Assembly (NCBI GenBank): GCA_040765295.1
Contig: JAXGSB010000001.1
Coordinates: 1,922,001 to 1,986,000 of the forward strand
Source of the DNA: Scatomorpha sp040765295
GTDB taxonomy: Bacteria > Bacillota > Clostridia > Oscillospirales > Oscillospiraceae
DNA length: 64,000 nucleotides
Direction of reading: 5' to 3'
A program made the position numbers and the translations under genes. The notes under the pieces are model-generated. The model searched no databases and had not been told where the DNA came from. It was given only the letters and a program-made list of their open reading frames with translations. This document shows, piece after piece, positions 1-8,042 of this stretch (position 1 is its first letter; each line of letters opens with the position of its first letter).

Positions 1-467
1 ATCCATACTAATGATGTTAATGTCAACATCGTTAGACTAAGCATATCTATTTTTAGGAAAAGCCCTCTTCCTAAAAAGCTTGTATAATCGAGCCTTATCC
101 CTTCTTGCAACACATTGGGATAGATGAATAAAATCATCAAAAAACAAACCAATGCTGTCACGCTTGACAATCCTTCCAGAAAATCATCTGCTTTTCCCTT
201 GGAAAAATAAGCTGCAAGGGAAGATACCAATGCTTGAACAAATGGCAATGCGATAATTGCGGCCGGAAAATACGGATGGCTCTTTGTGTAGTTAAGAGCA
301 TAGTTGTATAAAGCGGGATATTTACCGTTAAGGCTAGCTGCAAATATGACTAATGACAGGACTGTAATAATATATGTAGCTATATTTACAATATCCAGCT
401 TATCTGAAATAACGCGTACTTCAGTATGTGCGTGTTCTGAATTATTCGTAATACTGTTTTCAGACAT
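1..467 (-). CDS. Complex I/Mrp-type proton-conducting subunit, N-terminal part (cut by window edge)
   Basis: An open frame runs from ATG at 467 off the left edge (155 codons seen). AAGGAGAATGAC precedes the ATG, a good ribosome-binding site. The protein starts with a polar, His-containing stretch of about 20 residues, followed by at least three hydrophobic segments. Near the visible end, around residues 140-155, it reads LKIDMLSLTMLTLTSLVW. This resembles the conserved opening of NuoL/NuoM/MrpA-type antiporter subunits, where a D-x-LS motif precedes a membrane helix. The gene lies 54 bp downstream of a NuoN/MrpD-like gene on the same strand, so both probably belong to one ion-translocating complex. 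Which complex (Mrp, membrane hydrogenase or other) cannot be told without the rest of the operon. Confidence 0.65.
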   Translation of the reverse strand, partial: MSENSITNNSEHAHTEVRVISDKLDIVNIATYIITVLSLVIFAASLNGKYPALYNYALNYTKSHPYFPAAIIALPFVQALVSSLAAYFSKGKADDFLEGLSSVTALVCFLMILFIYPNVLQEGIRLDYTSFLGRGLFLKIDMLSLTMLTLTSLVW

Positions 468-521
468 GTCATTCTCCTTGCTTTCTTTATCAAATGAACA
501 GGTCCATTCATCCATTTTTAT

Positions 522-1202
522 TTAGAAATAGAGGTAGGCGATTCCTTTTTCTACAATATTCATTACCAGTTGAGGATAAAGTCCAAATAAAAGACACCCT
601 GCTCCTAAAAGTAGCATTGGAATAAGCATACTCATTGGAACTTTATCTTTTTCGTATGTTAAATCAGTTTGTTCACCCTTCTTGAGAAATGCTGAAAGCA
701 CAATCGGCAAATAATACATAGCATTAAGGAAACTACTAAGCATGATTAATACTACATATGAGAACTTTCCTCCTTGGACTGATGCCATCGCTAAATTCCA
801 CTTACTAATAAATCCATTAAACATATGAATACCTACCATAGAAAGAGACCCTATCGTGAAAACCAACATAGTAATTGGCATTTTGTATCCTATTCTTTCA
901 AAATCCTTAATTCCACGCTTTCCTGTTTGATAAATTACAGCACCTGCACAAAGGAATAGAGCAGATTTCATTAAAGCATGGGTTGTAATGTGGAACATTG
1001 TTGCAGAAACTCCCAGCTCTGAAAAAGCAGACATCCCTAGTAATAGGTAGCCTACTTGCGCCACAGAGGAATAAGCCAATCTCCTTTTTATATCCGTTTG
1101 CTCTAAAGCGAAGACAGAACCCATAATCATACCAATTAGTGCCAAAGGTCCTAAAACTTTGTCTAAGCCCATTTCTAGTGTAATACCGGGAGTAAAAGTG
1201 GG
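522..1202 (-). pseudogene. NuoN/MrpD-like proton-conducting subunit, missing its N-terminal half
   Basis: The frame encodes about 226 residues with the hallmark DIKRRLAYSSVAQVGYLLLG of NuoM/NuoN/MrpD antiporter-like subunits, then HITTHALMKSALFL, which carries the conserved His/Lys of the broken helices, and several further membrane helices. Family members are usually 450-500 residues, so roughly the first half is absent. Translating upstream, the frame meets a stop only about ten codons before the first ATG (1172), in a region that no longer looks like this family. The loss probably arose by deletion or rearrangement that joined this gene to the unrelated ABC transporter region near 1200. 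A start at 1172 is possible for a truncated product but I see no convincing ribosome-binding site there. Confidence 0.7.
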
Positions 1203-1214
1203 AATTAATTAAAC

Positions 1215-1240
1215 TGCCTTGCAAGCGTAAAACTTGCAGG
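1215..1240 (-). terminator. Hairpin downstream of the ABC permease gene
   Basis: On the minus strand TGCAAG and CTTGCA form a six-base stem with a seven-base loop, followed by a T- and A-rich tract. It follows the stop of the ABC permease gene (1264) and probably ends that operon. It also lies at the junction with the truncated antiporter gene. Confidence 0.45.
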
Positions 1241-1263
1241 GCTTTCGCTATCTTAATTATTTA

Positions 1264-2034
1264 CTAAAGCTGTTTTTTGTTGAATATCGGAATGCTTGCG
1301 GCAAAACAGAGTGCGGATAAAACTATCGTAATGCAAACGGCGGTGCCGTAAGCTTTAACATCTTTAAGTCCGGATATAAGCGAGTTTCCGTCTGCGAGCA
1401 TCAGGGGAAAGTACTCTTTCAGTTTGGGGAATAAGCTTAAAATATACATCGCAAGCACAGAGCCGCCGACTCCGCCGAACACAGCGGAATTAGACTTAGA
1501 AAGAACGGAAAAGAACACCGTTAGCGAGAGGATAAATAAGCCGAAAATCCACCAGTTTACAGCCGAGGGGATTAAATTCTGCGCAACGGAGTTATCCCAA
1601 AAATATGCGTTGTAGCCGTAGCTTATAACGAAGCAGAGCCAGTATCCCACAGTCCACAGCGCAATCAGCACAAAGGCTTTTGAAACTACAACCTTATAAC
1701 GCTCCAACCCCTTGGTGAGTGAGAGCAGTAGCGTTCCGCTCTCGTATTCTTTGGTGAATATCCCGCCCTCAATGAGCAAAAAGGCTATTAAGCCCATGGG
1801 AATATTTTTATAAAACTGCTGCCAAGAGTCCAACGCGCTCACCTTTATCTGCGTTATTGTCATGCCGATTTTCTCAAGAGATTCGCTCATCATTTCCAAA
1901 AGCCAAGGGGTCATCTTTGCGATTGCCGGATTCATAATTCCCATCAAAACAAACATTATCCCGATAATAAGAAGTTTTCCCGAGCGCGCCTGCTCCATCC
2001 GTTCTTTTTTGCTAAAGGCAATTAAGGATTTCAT
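1264..2034 (-). CDS. ABC-2 type transporter permease
   Basis: A 256-residue membrane protein with six predicted helices and a large extracytoplasmic loop after the first helix (about residues 40-80). The motif IEGGIFTKEYESGTLLLSL, near residue 105, is typical of ABC-2 permeases, where a glutamate-rich segment precedes TLL/TLP. It overlaps the upstream ATPase gene by 4 bp (2031-2034), so the two are translationally coupled and form the membrane and ATP-binding halves of one exporter. The substrate is unknown. Similar pairs are found under MerR or GntR regulators and often export peptides or drugs; here the operon starts with a MerR-like gene. Confidence 0.85.
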   Translation of the reverse strand: MKSLIAFSKKERMEQARSGKLLIIGIMFVLMGIMNPAIAKMTPWLLEMMSESLEKIGMTITQIKVSALDSWQQFYKNIPMGLIAFLLIEGGIFTKEYESGTLLLSLTKGLERYKVVVSKAFVLIALWTVGYWLCFVISYGYNAYFWDNSVAQNLIPSAVNWWIFGLFILSLTVFFSVLSKSNSAVFGGVGGSVLAMYILSLFPKLKEYFPLMLADGNSLISGLKDVKAYGTAVCITIVLSALCFAASIPIFNKKQL

Positions 2035-2930
2035 TTCCCAAGCACCTCCATAAAGAGCGATTCCAAGCTCGGCTCGGCTCTCTCGGCCTTTAAAATCGTA
2101 ATTTTATTTTCCGCAACAAAACCGAGCAGCTCAAATTGGGAATAATCTCTTTCGCTGAACGAAAGCGTGTTTGCGCCCTGTATTTTAGCTTTGGGGAAAA
2201 TTTCCAAAAGTCTTTGAACATCAGAGGTTCTTTCGGTTTCCAAAAAATATTCGTTTGTGCGGCGCTTGGATTTAATGTCCGAAAGCTTCCCCTGTGTATG
2301 TATAACTCCGTCGTTCATAAAAGCGATATCGGTGCATATCCGTTCGACATCCGAGAGTATGTGCGTTGAAAAAAGAACCGTTGTCTGATCTTTTACCGAC
2401 GAGAGAATTTCCAGAATTTCTTTTCTCCCCACAGGGTCGAGGGCGGAGGTCGGCTCATCGCAAATAAGAAGCTTCGGTTTTCCCAGAAGCGCCTGCGCAA
2501 TCCCTAGCCGCTGCTTCATGCCTCTCGAAAAGCCCTTTATACGGTGCCGCTCGCCCGCAAGACCGACCAAATTCAGTAGCTCTGCGCCTCTTTTCTCGGC
2601 CTCGCTCTTTTTGATTCCGCTTATATCGCCGCAAAAATAAAGGTATTCGGGTGCCGTCATAAAAGGATAAAACTCGGGCACATCGGGAAGGTAGCCGATG
2701 TGCCTGTTGCTTGCCGTTTGCCCATAGATTACCTTTTCTCCGGCAAGCGCAATCTCGCCAGCGTCCGCTTTGAGAAGACCGAGCGCAATTTTCATGGTCG
2801 TCGTTTTCCCCGCGCCGTTTTTGCCCACTAAACCGAAAACACAGCCCTCGGGAACGCTCAGCTCAAGGCCCTTCAGCACCTCTTTATCGCCGAAGCTTTT
2901 ATAAAGTCCTTCGTTGCGTAAAACAGACAC
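2031..2930 (-). CDS. ABC transporter ATP-binding protein
   Basis: A 299-residue ATPase. The Walker A motif GKNGAGKTT lies near residues 37-45, the signature GFSRGMKQRLGIAQ near 133-146, and Walker B LLICDEPTSALDP near 154-166, followed by the H-loop STHILSD. The C-terminal 80 residues form the accessory domain common in exporters of the CcmA/YhaQ type. The gene is directly adjacent to the 74-residue PLDc_N-like gene and overlaps the permease gene. It should power export through the permease encoded at 1264-2034. Confidence 0.92.
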   Translation of the reverse strand: MSVLRNEGLYKSFGDKEVLKGLELSVPEGCVFGLVGKNGAGKTTTMKIALGLLKADAGEIALAGEKVIYGQTASNRHIGYLPDVPEFYPFMTAPEYLYFCGDISGIKKSEAEKRGAELLNLVGLAGERHRIKGFSRGMKQRLGIAQALLGKPKLLICDEPTSALDPVGRKEILEILSSVKDQTTVLFSTHILSDVERICTDIAFMNDGVIHTQGKLSDIKSKRRTNEYFLETERTSDVQRLLEIFPKAKIQGANTLSFSERDYSQFELLGFVAENKITILKAERAEPSLESLFMEVLGK

Positions 2931-3155
2931 TTACGCATCCTCCTTGCCGAAAATAAAATAGATTATGGGACCGATAAAGTTCATAAGCACAATCGCGATA
3001 ATAAGCCACATTGTGCGCGTGCCTCTCTTGTATTTATCGTGAGTTAAAATATGGTGAATCGTATAGCCCAGCAGAGCAAACTGCGCGATTATCAGAGGAA
3101 TTAAAAAAGGCAGGAACTCCATGAATTTATCCATTCTTTTCGTCATCCTTCCCAT
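2931..3155 (-). CDS. Small two-helix membrane protein, PLDc_N-like
   Basis: A 74-residue protein with two hydrophobic helices (about residues 14-34 and 47-68). Between them the conserved tract TRTMWLIIAIVLMNFIGPIIY matches the phospholipase-D-nuclease N-terminal (PLDc_N) family: W-x-IVLMNFIGPIIYF with a terminal FGKED. Such proteins often sit between a regulator and an ABC exporter in Firmicutes. Its stop abuts the ATPase gene start at 2930, and its 5' end overlaps the end of the MerR gene by 29 bp. The start may be an internal ATG (MTKRM or MDKFM). No enzymatic role is expected. Confidence 0.75.
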   Translation of the reverse strand: MGRMTKRMDKFMEFLPFLIPLIIAQFALLGYTIHHILTHDKYKRGTRTMWLIIAIVLMNFIGPIIYFIFGKEDA

Positions 3156-3861
3156 ACACTTCCACGCAAAAGCCGTGATGTCCGCATGACGTACATGTCA
3201 GTTTGCGGGTTGTCGGCGTATGTCTTGCCCAAAACGCCTCTTTCATTGCAGGCTTGAACACGGCATGGCAGTTCGGGCAGATGTAGGCCACACTGCGGAA
3301 ATAATATCTCGACACCCAAACCCCATAGGGGACAGCGACGGCGAGCCACACCAAAAGCGGCCACCATATGCGCTTCATAAAGCCCAGAATTATTGCTCCC
3401 CATTGCAAAATACTGACGGGAATACCCGTAAGCAGCATAGTTAAGTGAAGTTTTTTAAGTTTTTTCTTGCTTGCCATTGTGTGCGCTATGTCGCCGATTT
3501 GTTCGAAAGAAAAGTCCTTGCCGCTTTTAACTCCCTTTTTAAGAGCTTCGAGCTTCTCAAGCTTTTCCTGCCGCTCTCCGATTTCATCCTTCAGCGCCTG
3601 CTCCTGCTGCTCTAAAATCAAAGAGATCACCCTTTCCGGTTCTTCTTCTGCAAGAAGCTGAGAGATGGAATCGATGGGAAGTCCAAGCTCCCTGAGAAAA
3701 CAAATTGTTCTCATGCGGTTTAAGTCTTCCTCGGAATAGAGGCGTCTGCCCCCTTCCGTAAGCTCGGTCGGGATTAAAATTCCCCTTGTGTCGTAATATT
3801 GAACCGTTCTCACCGTCACTCCGCAGAGCTTTGCGATCTCTCCCGTTGTGTATCTTGACAT
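3127..3861 (-). CDS. MerR-family regulator with membrane helices and a C-terminal zinc ribbon
   Basis: I chose ATG 3861 because AAAGGAGGTGAACGCT lies just before it and the protein then starts directly at the MerR helix-turn-helix MSRYTTGEIAKLCGVTVRTV. The next 50 residues complete the winged-helix domain, followed by a coiled coil (about residues 75-125). Two adjacent hydrophobic segments then suggest membrane attachment (about 140-190). The C-terminus carries CPNCH and CTSCGHHG, a four-cysteine zinc ribbon. A membrane-tethered MerR regulator at the head of an ABC exporter operon suggests direct sensing of a compound or stress at the membrane and control of the exporter. The ribbon and membrane part are unusual for the family. 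Confidence 0.82.
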   Translation of the reverse strand: MSRYTTGEIAKLCGVTVRTVQYYDTRGILIPTELTEGGRRLYSEEDLNRMRTICFLRELGLPIDSISQLLAEEEPERVISLILEQQEQALKDEIGERQEKLEKLEALKKGVKSGKDFSFEQIGDIAHTMASKKKLKKLHLTMLLTGIPVSILQWGAIILGFMKRIWWPLLVWLAVAVPYGVWVSRYYFRSVAYICPNCHAVFKPAMKEAFWARHTPTTRKLTCTSCGHHGFCVEVYGKDDEKNG

Positions 3862-3902
3862 AGCGTTCACCTCCTTTCGCCCTAATGCTAATGCATTACG
3901 CA

Positions 3903-3925
3903 GCGTAACAAGCAATACCTTACGC
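3903..3925. promoter_or_regulatory. Probable MerR operator/promoter
   Basis: A perfect inverted repeat, GCGTAA (3903-3908) and TTACGC (3920-3925), spaced by 11 bases, lies about 40 bp upstream of the regulator start. A partial palindrome AATGCATT lies between it and the gene. MerR-family activators bind dyads within their own promoters, so this is the likely autoregulatory site; assignment is by position only. Confidence 0.5.
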
Positions 3926-3965
3926 AGGGTGATTTTTTAAAATTCTTTCGATTTTCTTAAAATTT

Positions 3966-4466
3966 TTACTTTAATTTTCCGTATAGACAAAGATTGTATA
4001 TATTGCCACTCTTGAATACAGCGCTTTTCCGAACGCCCTCGCTCACGAAGCCGTTTTTCTCGAGAACTCTTCTTGATGCGATGTTCGGCTCGTACACAGC
4101 GCCCGATATTCTTATGATATCGAGTTTAGAGAAAGCAAGCTCGCATATTTGTCTGATCGCCTCGGTCATAACGCCCTTGGACTTATATTTATCTATTACA
4201 TAATATCCAATCTCACCGTTTTTAATGTAGACATCTTCCGCCTGCTCGACGGAAATGTTCCCGACAAGCTCATTGTTATAATATATCGCGCGGTAGATGC
4301 CGCTTTTCCCCTCGCGCTCTGTCACCATGCCGAGCCAGAATTCCGCATCTTTCTCGGTGTAGGGATTTGGCAGGCAATTAGACAGATAAGTGCGGTTTAC
4401 GGCGTTGCATATTCTAATGAGCTCGTCCTCAAGCTCCAAGCTCCATTCTTTCAGTTCGATATTCAT
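3966..4466 (-). CDS. GNAT-family N-acetyltransferase (RimJ/RimL-like)
   Basis: About 166 residues from ATG 4466; a longer reading from 4532 is possible but lacks a ribosome-binding site and adds no family sequence. The core has an acetyl-CoA-binding strand-helix (GEIGYYVIDKYKSKGVMTEAIRQICELAF), in which the usual Q/RxxGxG/A loop is replaced by YKSKGV, then NIASRRVLEKNGFVSEG, the classic C-terminal N-x-x-S-x-x-V-LEK-x-GF-x-x-EG motif of RimJ/RimL-like enzymes. The substrate is unknown. It follows the MerR operon region in the same direction but is probably a separate unit. Confidence 0.85.
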   Translation of the reverse strand: MNIELKEWSLELEDELIRICNAVNRTYLSNCLPNPYTEKDAEFWLGMVTEREGKSGIYRAIYYNNELVGNISVEQAEDVYIKNGEIGYYVIDKYKSKGVMTEAIRQICELAFSKLDIIRISGAVYEPNIASRRVLEKNGFVSEGVRKSAVFKSGNIYNLCLYGKLK

Positions 4467-4680
4467 TTCTTTCACTTCTTTCGGCAGTGTTTTTACTGTT
4501 TCAATAAATTCTAAATATCTCCAAAGCATCACTTGCAGGAGCCGATGCTCCGCGACGAATTCAACGCCTAATTCTTTTACGACTTTACTCTTTCCCCGAT
4601 TTACAGCTTTACAGCAAAATCATTTTAGACTAAAATCATCCGGTAGATGAAATTCAAAAATCGACTGGGGGAAAAGTCAC

Positions 4681-5361
4681 TTGAAAAAGATTATTATTCT
4701 TATTGGAAATTACGGTTCCGGTAAAACTGAAATTGCAATCAACATGGCGTTGATGGCCTCGGCTCAGGGTAAACGCACCTTAGCTGTCGATCTTGACCGA
4801 ATTAATGACTATTATCGCATGTCCGACCAAATAAAGCTGCTGGAGAATAAGCATATAAGCGTGGTTTCTCCCACCTTTGTAGGAAAGGGAGTTTCTCAGA
4901 CCGTTATGCCGGCTGCTGTAGCCTCAGCATTTGATCAGGACTGGGACCTTGTTATTTTTGATGTGGGCGGAGATCCGGCAGGGGCCATATCTTTGGCCAG
5001 ATATCATCAGGACTTTGCAGAATTGGCCTCGGAGCAATTGGAGGTATACGATATTGTCAATGTGTTTCGCCCCATGTCCGAGACTGCGGAGAAGATAATT
5101 AAGCTAAAAGGCGAGATGGAGGGTTTCGCCCGCCAGACATTAAGCGGCTTTGTCAACAACTCAAATCTGATGTCCTACGCCAGCGCTGACGATCTGCGAC
5201 GCGGATACGAGGTTATAAAAGAAGCCTCCATCTTCTCCGGCATACCGGTAGCGCATACCACCGGACGGCGTGAGTGTTTGGAAGAATTTCTGTCTGACGG
5301 CAGGGACACAAAATATATCGGTATCCCGATAACTCTGGATACATATGTGCGGCGCAATTGA
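4681..5361 (+). CDS. P-loop ATPase of the ParA/CooC/MinD-like superfamily
   Basis: A 226-residue protein starting at TTG 4681, preceded by GGGGGAAAAG. It opens with a Walker A loop GNYGSGKTEIAIN (residues 9-21). It has a typical SIMIBI switch region (LAVDLDRIND) and a Walker B-like VIFDVGGDPAGA near residue 95. It lacks the deviant KGGxGK lysine signature of true ParA/MinD. Proteins of this shape in anaerobes are often annotated as ParA-like or cofactor-insertion ATPases, but no partner gene is visible here: the gene stands alone and converges on the deaminase gene. Function unresolved. Confidence 0.7.
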   Translation: MKKIIILIGNYGSGKTEIAINMALMASAQGKRTLAVDLDRINDYYRMSDQIKLLENKHISVVSPTFVGKGVSQTVMPAAVASAFDQDWDLVIFDVGGDPAGAISLARYHQDFAELASEQLEVYDIVNVFRPMSETAEKIIKLKGEMEGFARQTLSGFVNNSNLMSYASADDLRRGYEVIKEASIFSGIPVAHTTGRRECLEEFLSDGRDTKYIGIPITLDTYVRRN

Positions 5362-5433
5362 GCTGCCTTTGTCTATGATGGAGTCTTAGCCTTAATATAT
5401 GAGCTGTTATTTTTTATATTATCCGGTAGAGTT

Positions 5434-5907
5434 TTAGCCTTTTTTATGTGAGGCAAAGTATTTGCGGAGGATCTTAAGGCTTTCCTCTCTCATAACGCCG
5501 CCTGTGACCTCGGGCTGATGGAAAGAATTTTCAAACACCATTTTTGAGCAGTTGCAGCCCTCATTCCCCAAAATTTCCTCGAGTTCCTTGTTGCTTGCCG
5601 CATACACAAGCCGACCGAGCTTAACCCAGACCATCGCTCCGCTGCACATAAAGCAGGGCTCGCAACTTGAGTACATCGTATATTCCGATAAATCCGTAAT
5701 TCCCGTTTCGGCGCAGAATCTGCGAATAAGTCCGGCCTCGCCATGGAATGTCGGGTCGTGCATCGTGTATATCTGGTTCTCGTTCCGGAAAACGATTTTG
5801 CCGTCTTTAACAAGAACCGCGCCGAACGGCTCGTTTCCGTTATTTACAGCCTCTTCCGAAAGACGTATGGCCTCTCTCATAAATTCAAGGTCTAAGTTTG
5901 CGCTCAT
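5434..5907 (-). CDS. Nucleoside/base deaminase (cytidine deaminase-like fold)
   Basis: I take ATG 5907 (MSANLDLEF), which has GAGGTAAAAAG before it; the longer frame to 5967 has no such signal. The 157-residue protein carries the zinc motifs of the cytidine deaminase superfamily: HGE near residues 55-57 and PCFMC (C85, C88), with EPFGAVLVKDG upstream. The histidine motif is H-G-E rather than the H-A-E of most TadA or guanine deaminases. H-G-E is also seen in yeast-type cytosine deaminase, so a base deaminase is likely. It lies between the P-loop ATPase gene (convergent) and ftsH. Confidence 0.82.
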   Translation of the reverse strand: MSANLDLEFMREAIRLSEEAVNNGNEPFGAVLVKDGKIVFRNENQIYTMHDPTFHGEAGLIRRFCAETGITDLSEYTMYSSCEPCFMCSGAMVWVKLGRLVYAASNKELEEILGNEGCNCSKMVFENSFHQPEVTGGVMREESLKILRKYFASHKKG

Positions 5908-5984
5908 CTTTTTACCTCGGTTTCTTTTATCTTTTTGTATCATAGCTGCCGCAGCCTGTGAAATCAAGTGCCGAGATGCTCAAG

Positions 5985-6014
5985 AAAAAAGGAAAGCGTA
6001 AAAATGCTTTCCTT
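5985..6014 (-). terminator. Rho-independent terminator of ftsH
   Basis: On the minus strand AAGGAAAGC and GCTTTCCTT form a perfect nine-base stem with an eight-base loop, followed by a run of T. It lies about 30 bp past the ftsH stop codon and ahead of the deaminase gene, separating the two units. Confidence 0.85.
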
Positions 6015-6042
6015 TTGGTTTTGCTTTAGATTAAGTCGCTTA

Positions 6043-7872
6043 TTAATTCAGAATATTCATAAATTCTTCGCCGTTTATGGTTTCCTTTTCGAGCAGATAT
6101 TCTGCAAGCTCATCCATCTTCTCACGGTTTTCTCTTAGGATAGTTCTCGCTCTCTCGTGCGCCTCGGCAATGATGCTTCTGATTTCTTCATCCACCAAGC
6201 GAGCAGTTTCGGGTGAACATGTCGATTGTCCCGATTCGCCCATATATGCGTTTCCTCCGGTTTGCAGTGCCATCATGCCGAATTTATCGGACATTCCGTA
6301 GCGGGTTACCATCTTTCTCGCAAGGTCGGTAGCTCTTTCAATATCGTTGGAGGCGCCTGTTGTCACAATGTCAAACACAATCTCTTCGGCCGCTCTTCCT
6401 CCGCAAAGCACTTCCAGCTGTCTGTAAGCATCTTCTTTGCTCACAAGCACTTTCTCTTCTTCATCCACCTGCATGGTATAGCCCAAGGCGCCGGAAGTTC
6501 GGGGAACGATTGTAATCTTTTGTACGGGCGCCGAGCCTGTTTGCATCGCGGCGACAAGGGCGTGACCGATTTCGTGGTAAGCCACAATACGCTTTTCCTT
6601 TTCCGAGAGAATGGCGTTTTTCTTTTCGGCTCCGGCAATTATCGTCTCAACCGATTCGGCTAGGTCATATGTGGTGACACGGCTTCCGCCCATTCGGACA
6701 GTTCTCAAAGCCGCCTCGTTCACAATGTTTGCAAGCTGAGCTCCCGAAGCTCCCGCAGTCATGCGCGCGATAAGGTTGACATCGATGTTTTTATCTGTCT
6801 TAACTTTCTTTAAATGTACTTTTAAGATTTCCTCTCTGCCTATCAGGTCGGGCAACTCAACTCTCACCTGACGGTCAAATCGGCCCGGACGAAGCAGAGC
6901 GGGGTCTAAAACATCGGGCCTGTTTGTGGCAGCAAGGATGATAACGCCCTTGTTGCCCTCAAAACCGTCCATCTCCGTTAGGAGCTGATTTAGAGTTTGC
7001 TCACGCTCATCGTTGGTGCTGAACTGCGAATCTCGCCTCTTGCCTATGGTGTCTATCTCGTCTATAAAAACTATGCAGGGCGCCTGTTTGCTCGCCTGAT
7101 CAAAGAGCTCTCTCACTCTTGCCGCGCCTCTGCCCACAAACATCTCAACAAATTCAGAGCCCGAGATTGGGAAGAAAGGCACATCCGCCTCTCCGGCCAC
7201 AGCTTTTGCCATCAAAGTCTTTCCCGTTCCAGGGGGACCGACTAAAAGCACACCCTTCGGACATTGAGCGCCTACTTCTTCATATTTTTTGGGATTGTTC
7301 AGGTAGTCGATAATTTCCATCAGGGACTCTTTGGCTTCTTCCTGTCCCGCCACATCTTCAAAGGTCTTTTTATCCTTATCGGGTGTGTAAACCTTGGCCC
7401 CTCCCTGACCGTGGATATTCAATCCGGCCGCGCCCATTTTACTCGCCATATTTTTGTTGATTTGTCTTCCTATTAAGAAGAAGATTAGAATGGGTATACC
7501 GTAACTTAGCAGAGCCGAAAGCAGCAGGTTCGGTTTTTCGGGAATTTCGGCGGCATAGTTAATTCCTTTTTCCTGCAGCATTTGTGGCAGTTCGGGATTA
7601 TCTACTATGCCCGTTTTAAAAATACGAAGCTGTCCGTTTTCTATTTTGGTGTATCTGATTTCCGTGTCCAAAAACTGTACTTCCTGTACTTCGCCCGCTT
7701 CTATAGAATTAATAAAATCAAAATATGTCGTCGTCCGCACCTGTCTTGACAAAAACGCCGGCATAATAACCATGTTAAAAATCAAGATAACCAAAAAGGC
7801 GACTCCATAATAATAAAGCAGCGACCGCGGCATTTTTTTGGGGTTCGGGTTGTTATAGTTATTATCTTTCAT
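6043..7872 (-). CDS. ftsH: ATP-dependent zinc metalloprotease FtsH
   Basis: A 609-residue membrane-anchored AAA+ protease that degrades unneeded or misfolded membrane and regulatory proteins. An N-terminal helix (about 20-40) and a second helix (about 118-135) flank the extracytoplasmic domain. The AAA domain has Walker A GPPGTGKT (212-219), Walker B IVFIDEIDTIG, and the second region of homology ATNRPDVLDPALLRPGRFDR. The zinc site HEIGH lies about residues 432-436. The pore motif reads FVEMFVGRGAARVR. Length and order match the family. It is divergent from the TetR-family gene at 8043 and ends at a strong terminator. Confidence 0.97.
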   Translation of the reverse strand: MKDNNYNNPNPKKMPRSLLYYYGVAFLVILIFNMVIMPAFLSRQVRTTTYFDFINSIEAGEVQEVQFLDTEIRYTKIENGQLRIFKTGIVDNPELPQMLQEKGINYAAEIPEKPNLLLSALLSYGIPILIFFLIGRQINKNMASKMGAAGLNIHGQGGAKVYTPDKDKKTFEDVAGQEEAKESLMEIIDYLNNPKKYEEVGAQCPKGVLLVGPPGTGKTLMAKAVAGEADVPFFPISGSEFVEMFVGRGAARVRELFDQASKQAPCIVFIDEIDTIGKRRDSQFSTNDEREQTLNQLLTEMDGFEGNKGVIILAATNRPDVLDPALLRPGRFDRQVRVELPDLIGREEILKVHLKKVKTDKNIDVNLIARMTAGASGAQLANIVNEAALRTVRMGGSRVTTYDLAESVETIIAGAEKKNAILSEKEKRIVAYHEIGHALVAAMQTGSAPVQKITIVPRTSGALGYTMQVDEEEKVLVSKEDAYRQLEVLCGGRAAEEIVFDIVTTGASNDIERATDLARKMVTRYGMSDKFGMMALQTGGNAYMGESGQSTCSPETARLVDEEIRSIIAEAHERARTILRENREKMDELAEYLLEKETINGEEFMNILN

Positions 7873-7930
7873 ATATACCTCCTATTAAAATCATATTTTT
7901 CTGATTAAAGAGCAGTTTTATCTCTAAAAT

Positions 7931-7959
7931 TTGACCCGACAACATGTTGTTGCTATAAT
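7931..7959 (+). promoter_or_regulatory. Sigma-A promoter of the TetR gene with a palindromic operator in its spacer
   Basis: TTGACC (7931-7936) and TATAAT (7954-7959) are 17 bp apart, with TG before the -10 hexamer, giving a near-consensus promoter reading toward the TetR gene. The 12-base perfect palindrome ACAACATGTTGT (7939-7950) fills the spacer, where bound repressor would block RNA polymerase. A copy of CCCGACAA at 7935-7942 recurs inverted as TTGTCGGG at 8009-8016, close to the start codon. This arrangement suggests autoregulation by the downstream TetR protein. Confidence 0.75.
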
Positions 7960-8042
7960 GTATTATATCTACTTCTTGTTTTTATATCAATAAACAAAAG
8001 GACAGCTTTTGTCGGGTTGTCAGCTTACAAAAGGAGAATGTT

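Noticed and set aside
158..343. A 61-residue minus-strand frame near the left end
   Set aside because: It is a shadow of the real membrane-protein frame that starts at 467; the alternative has no ribosome-binding site and odd composition.
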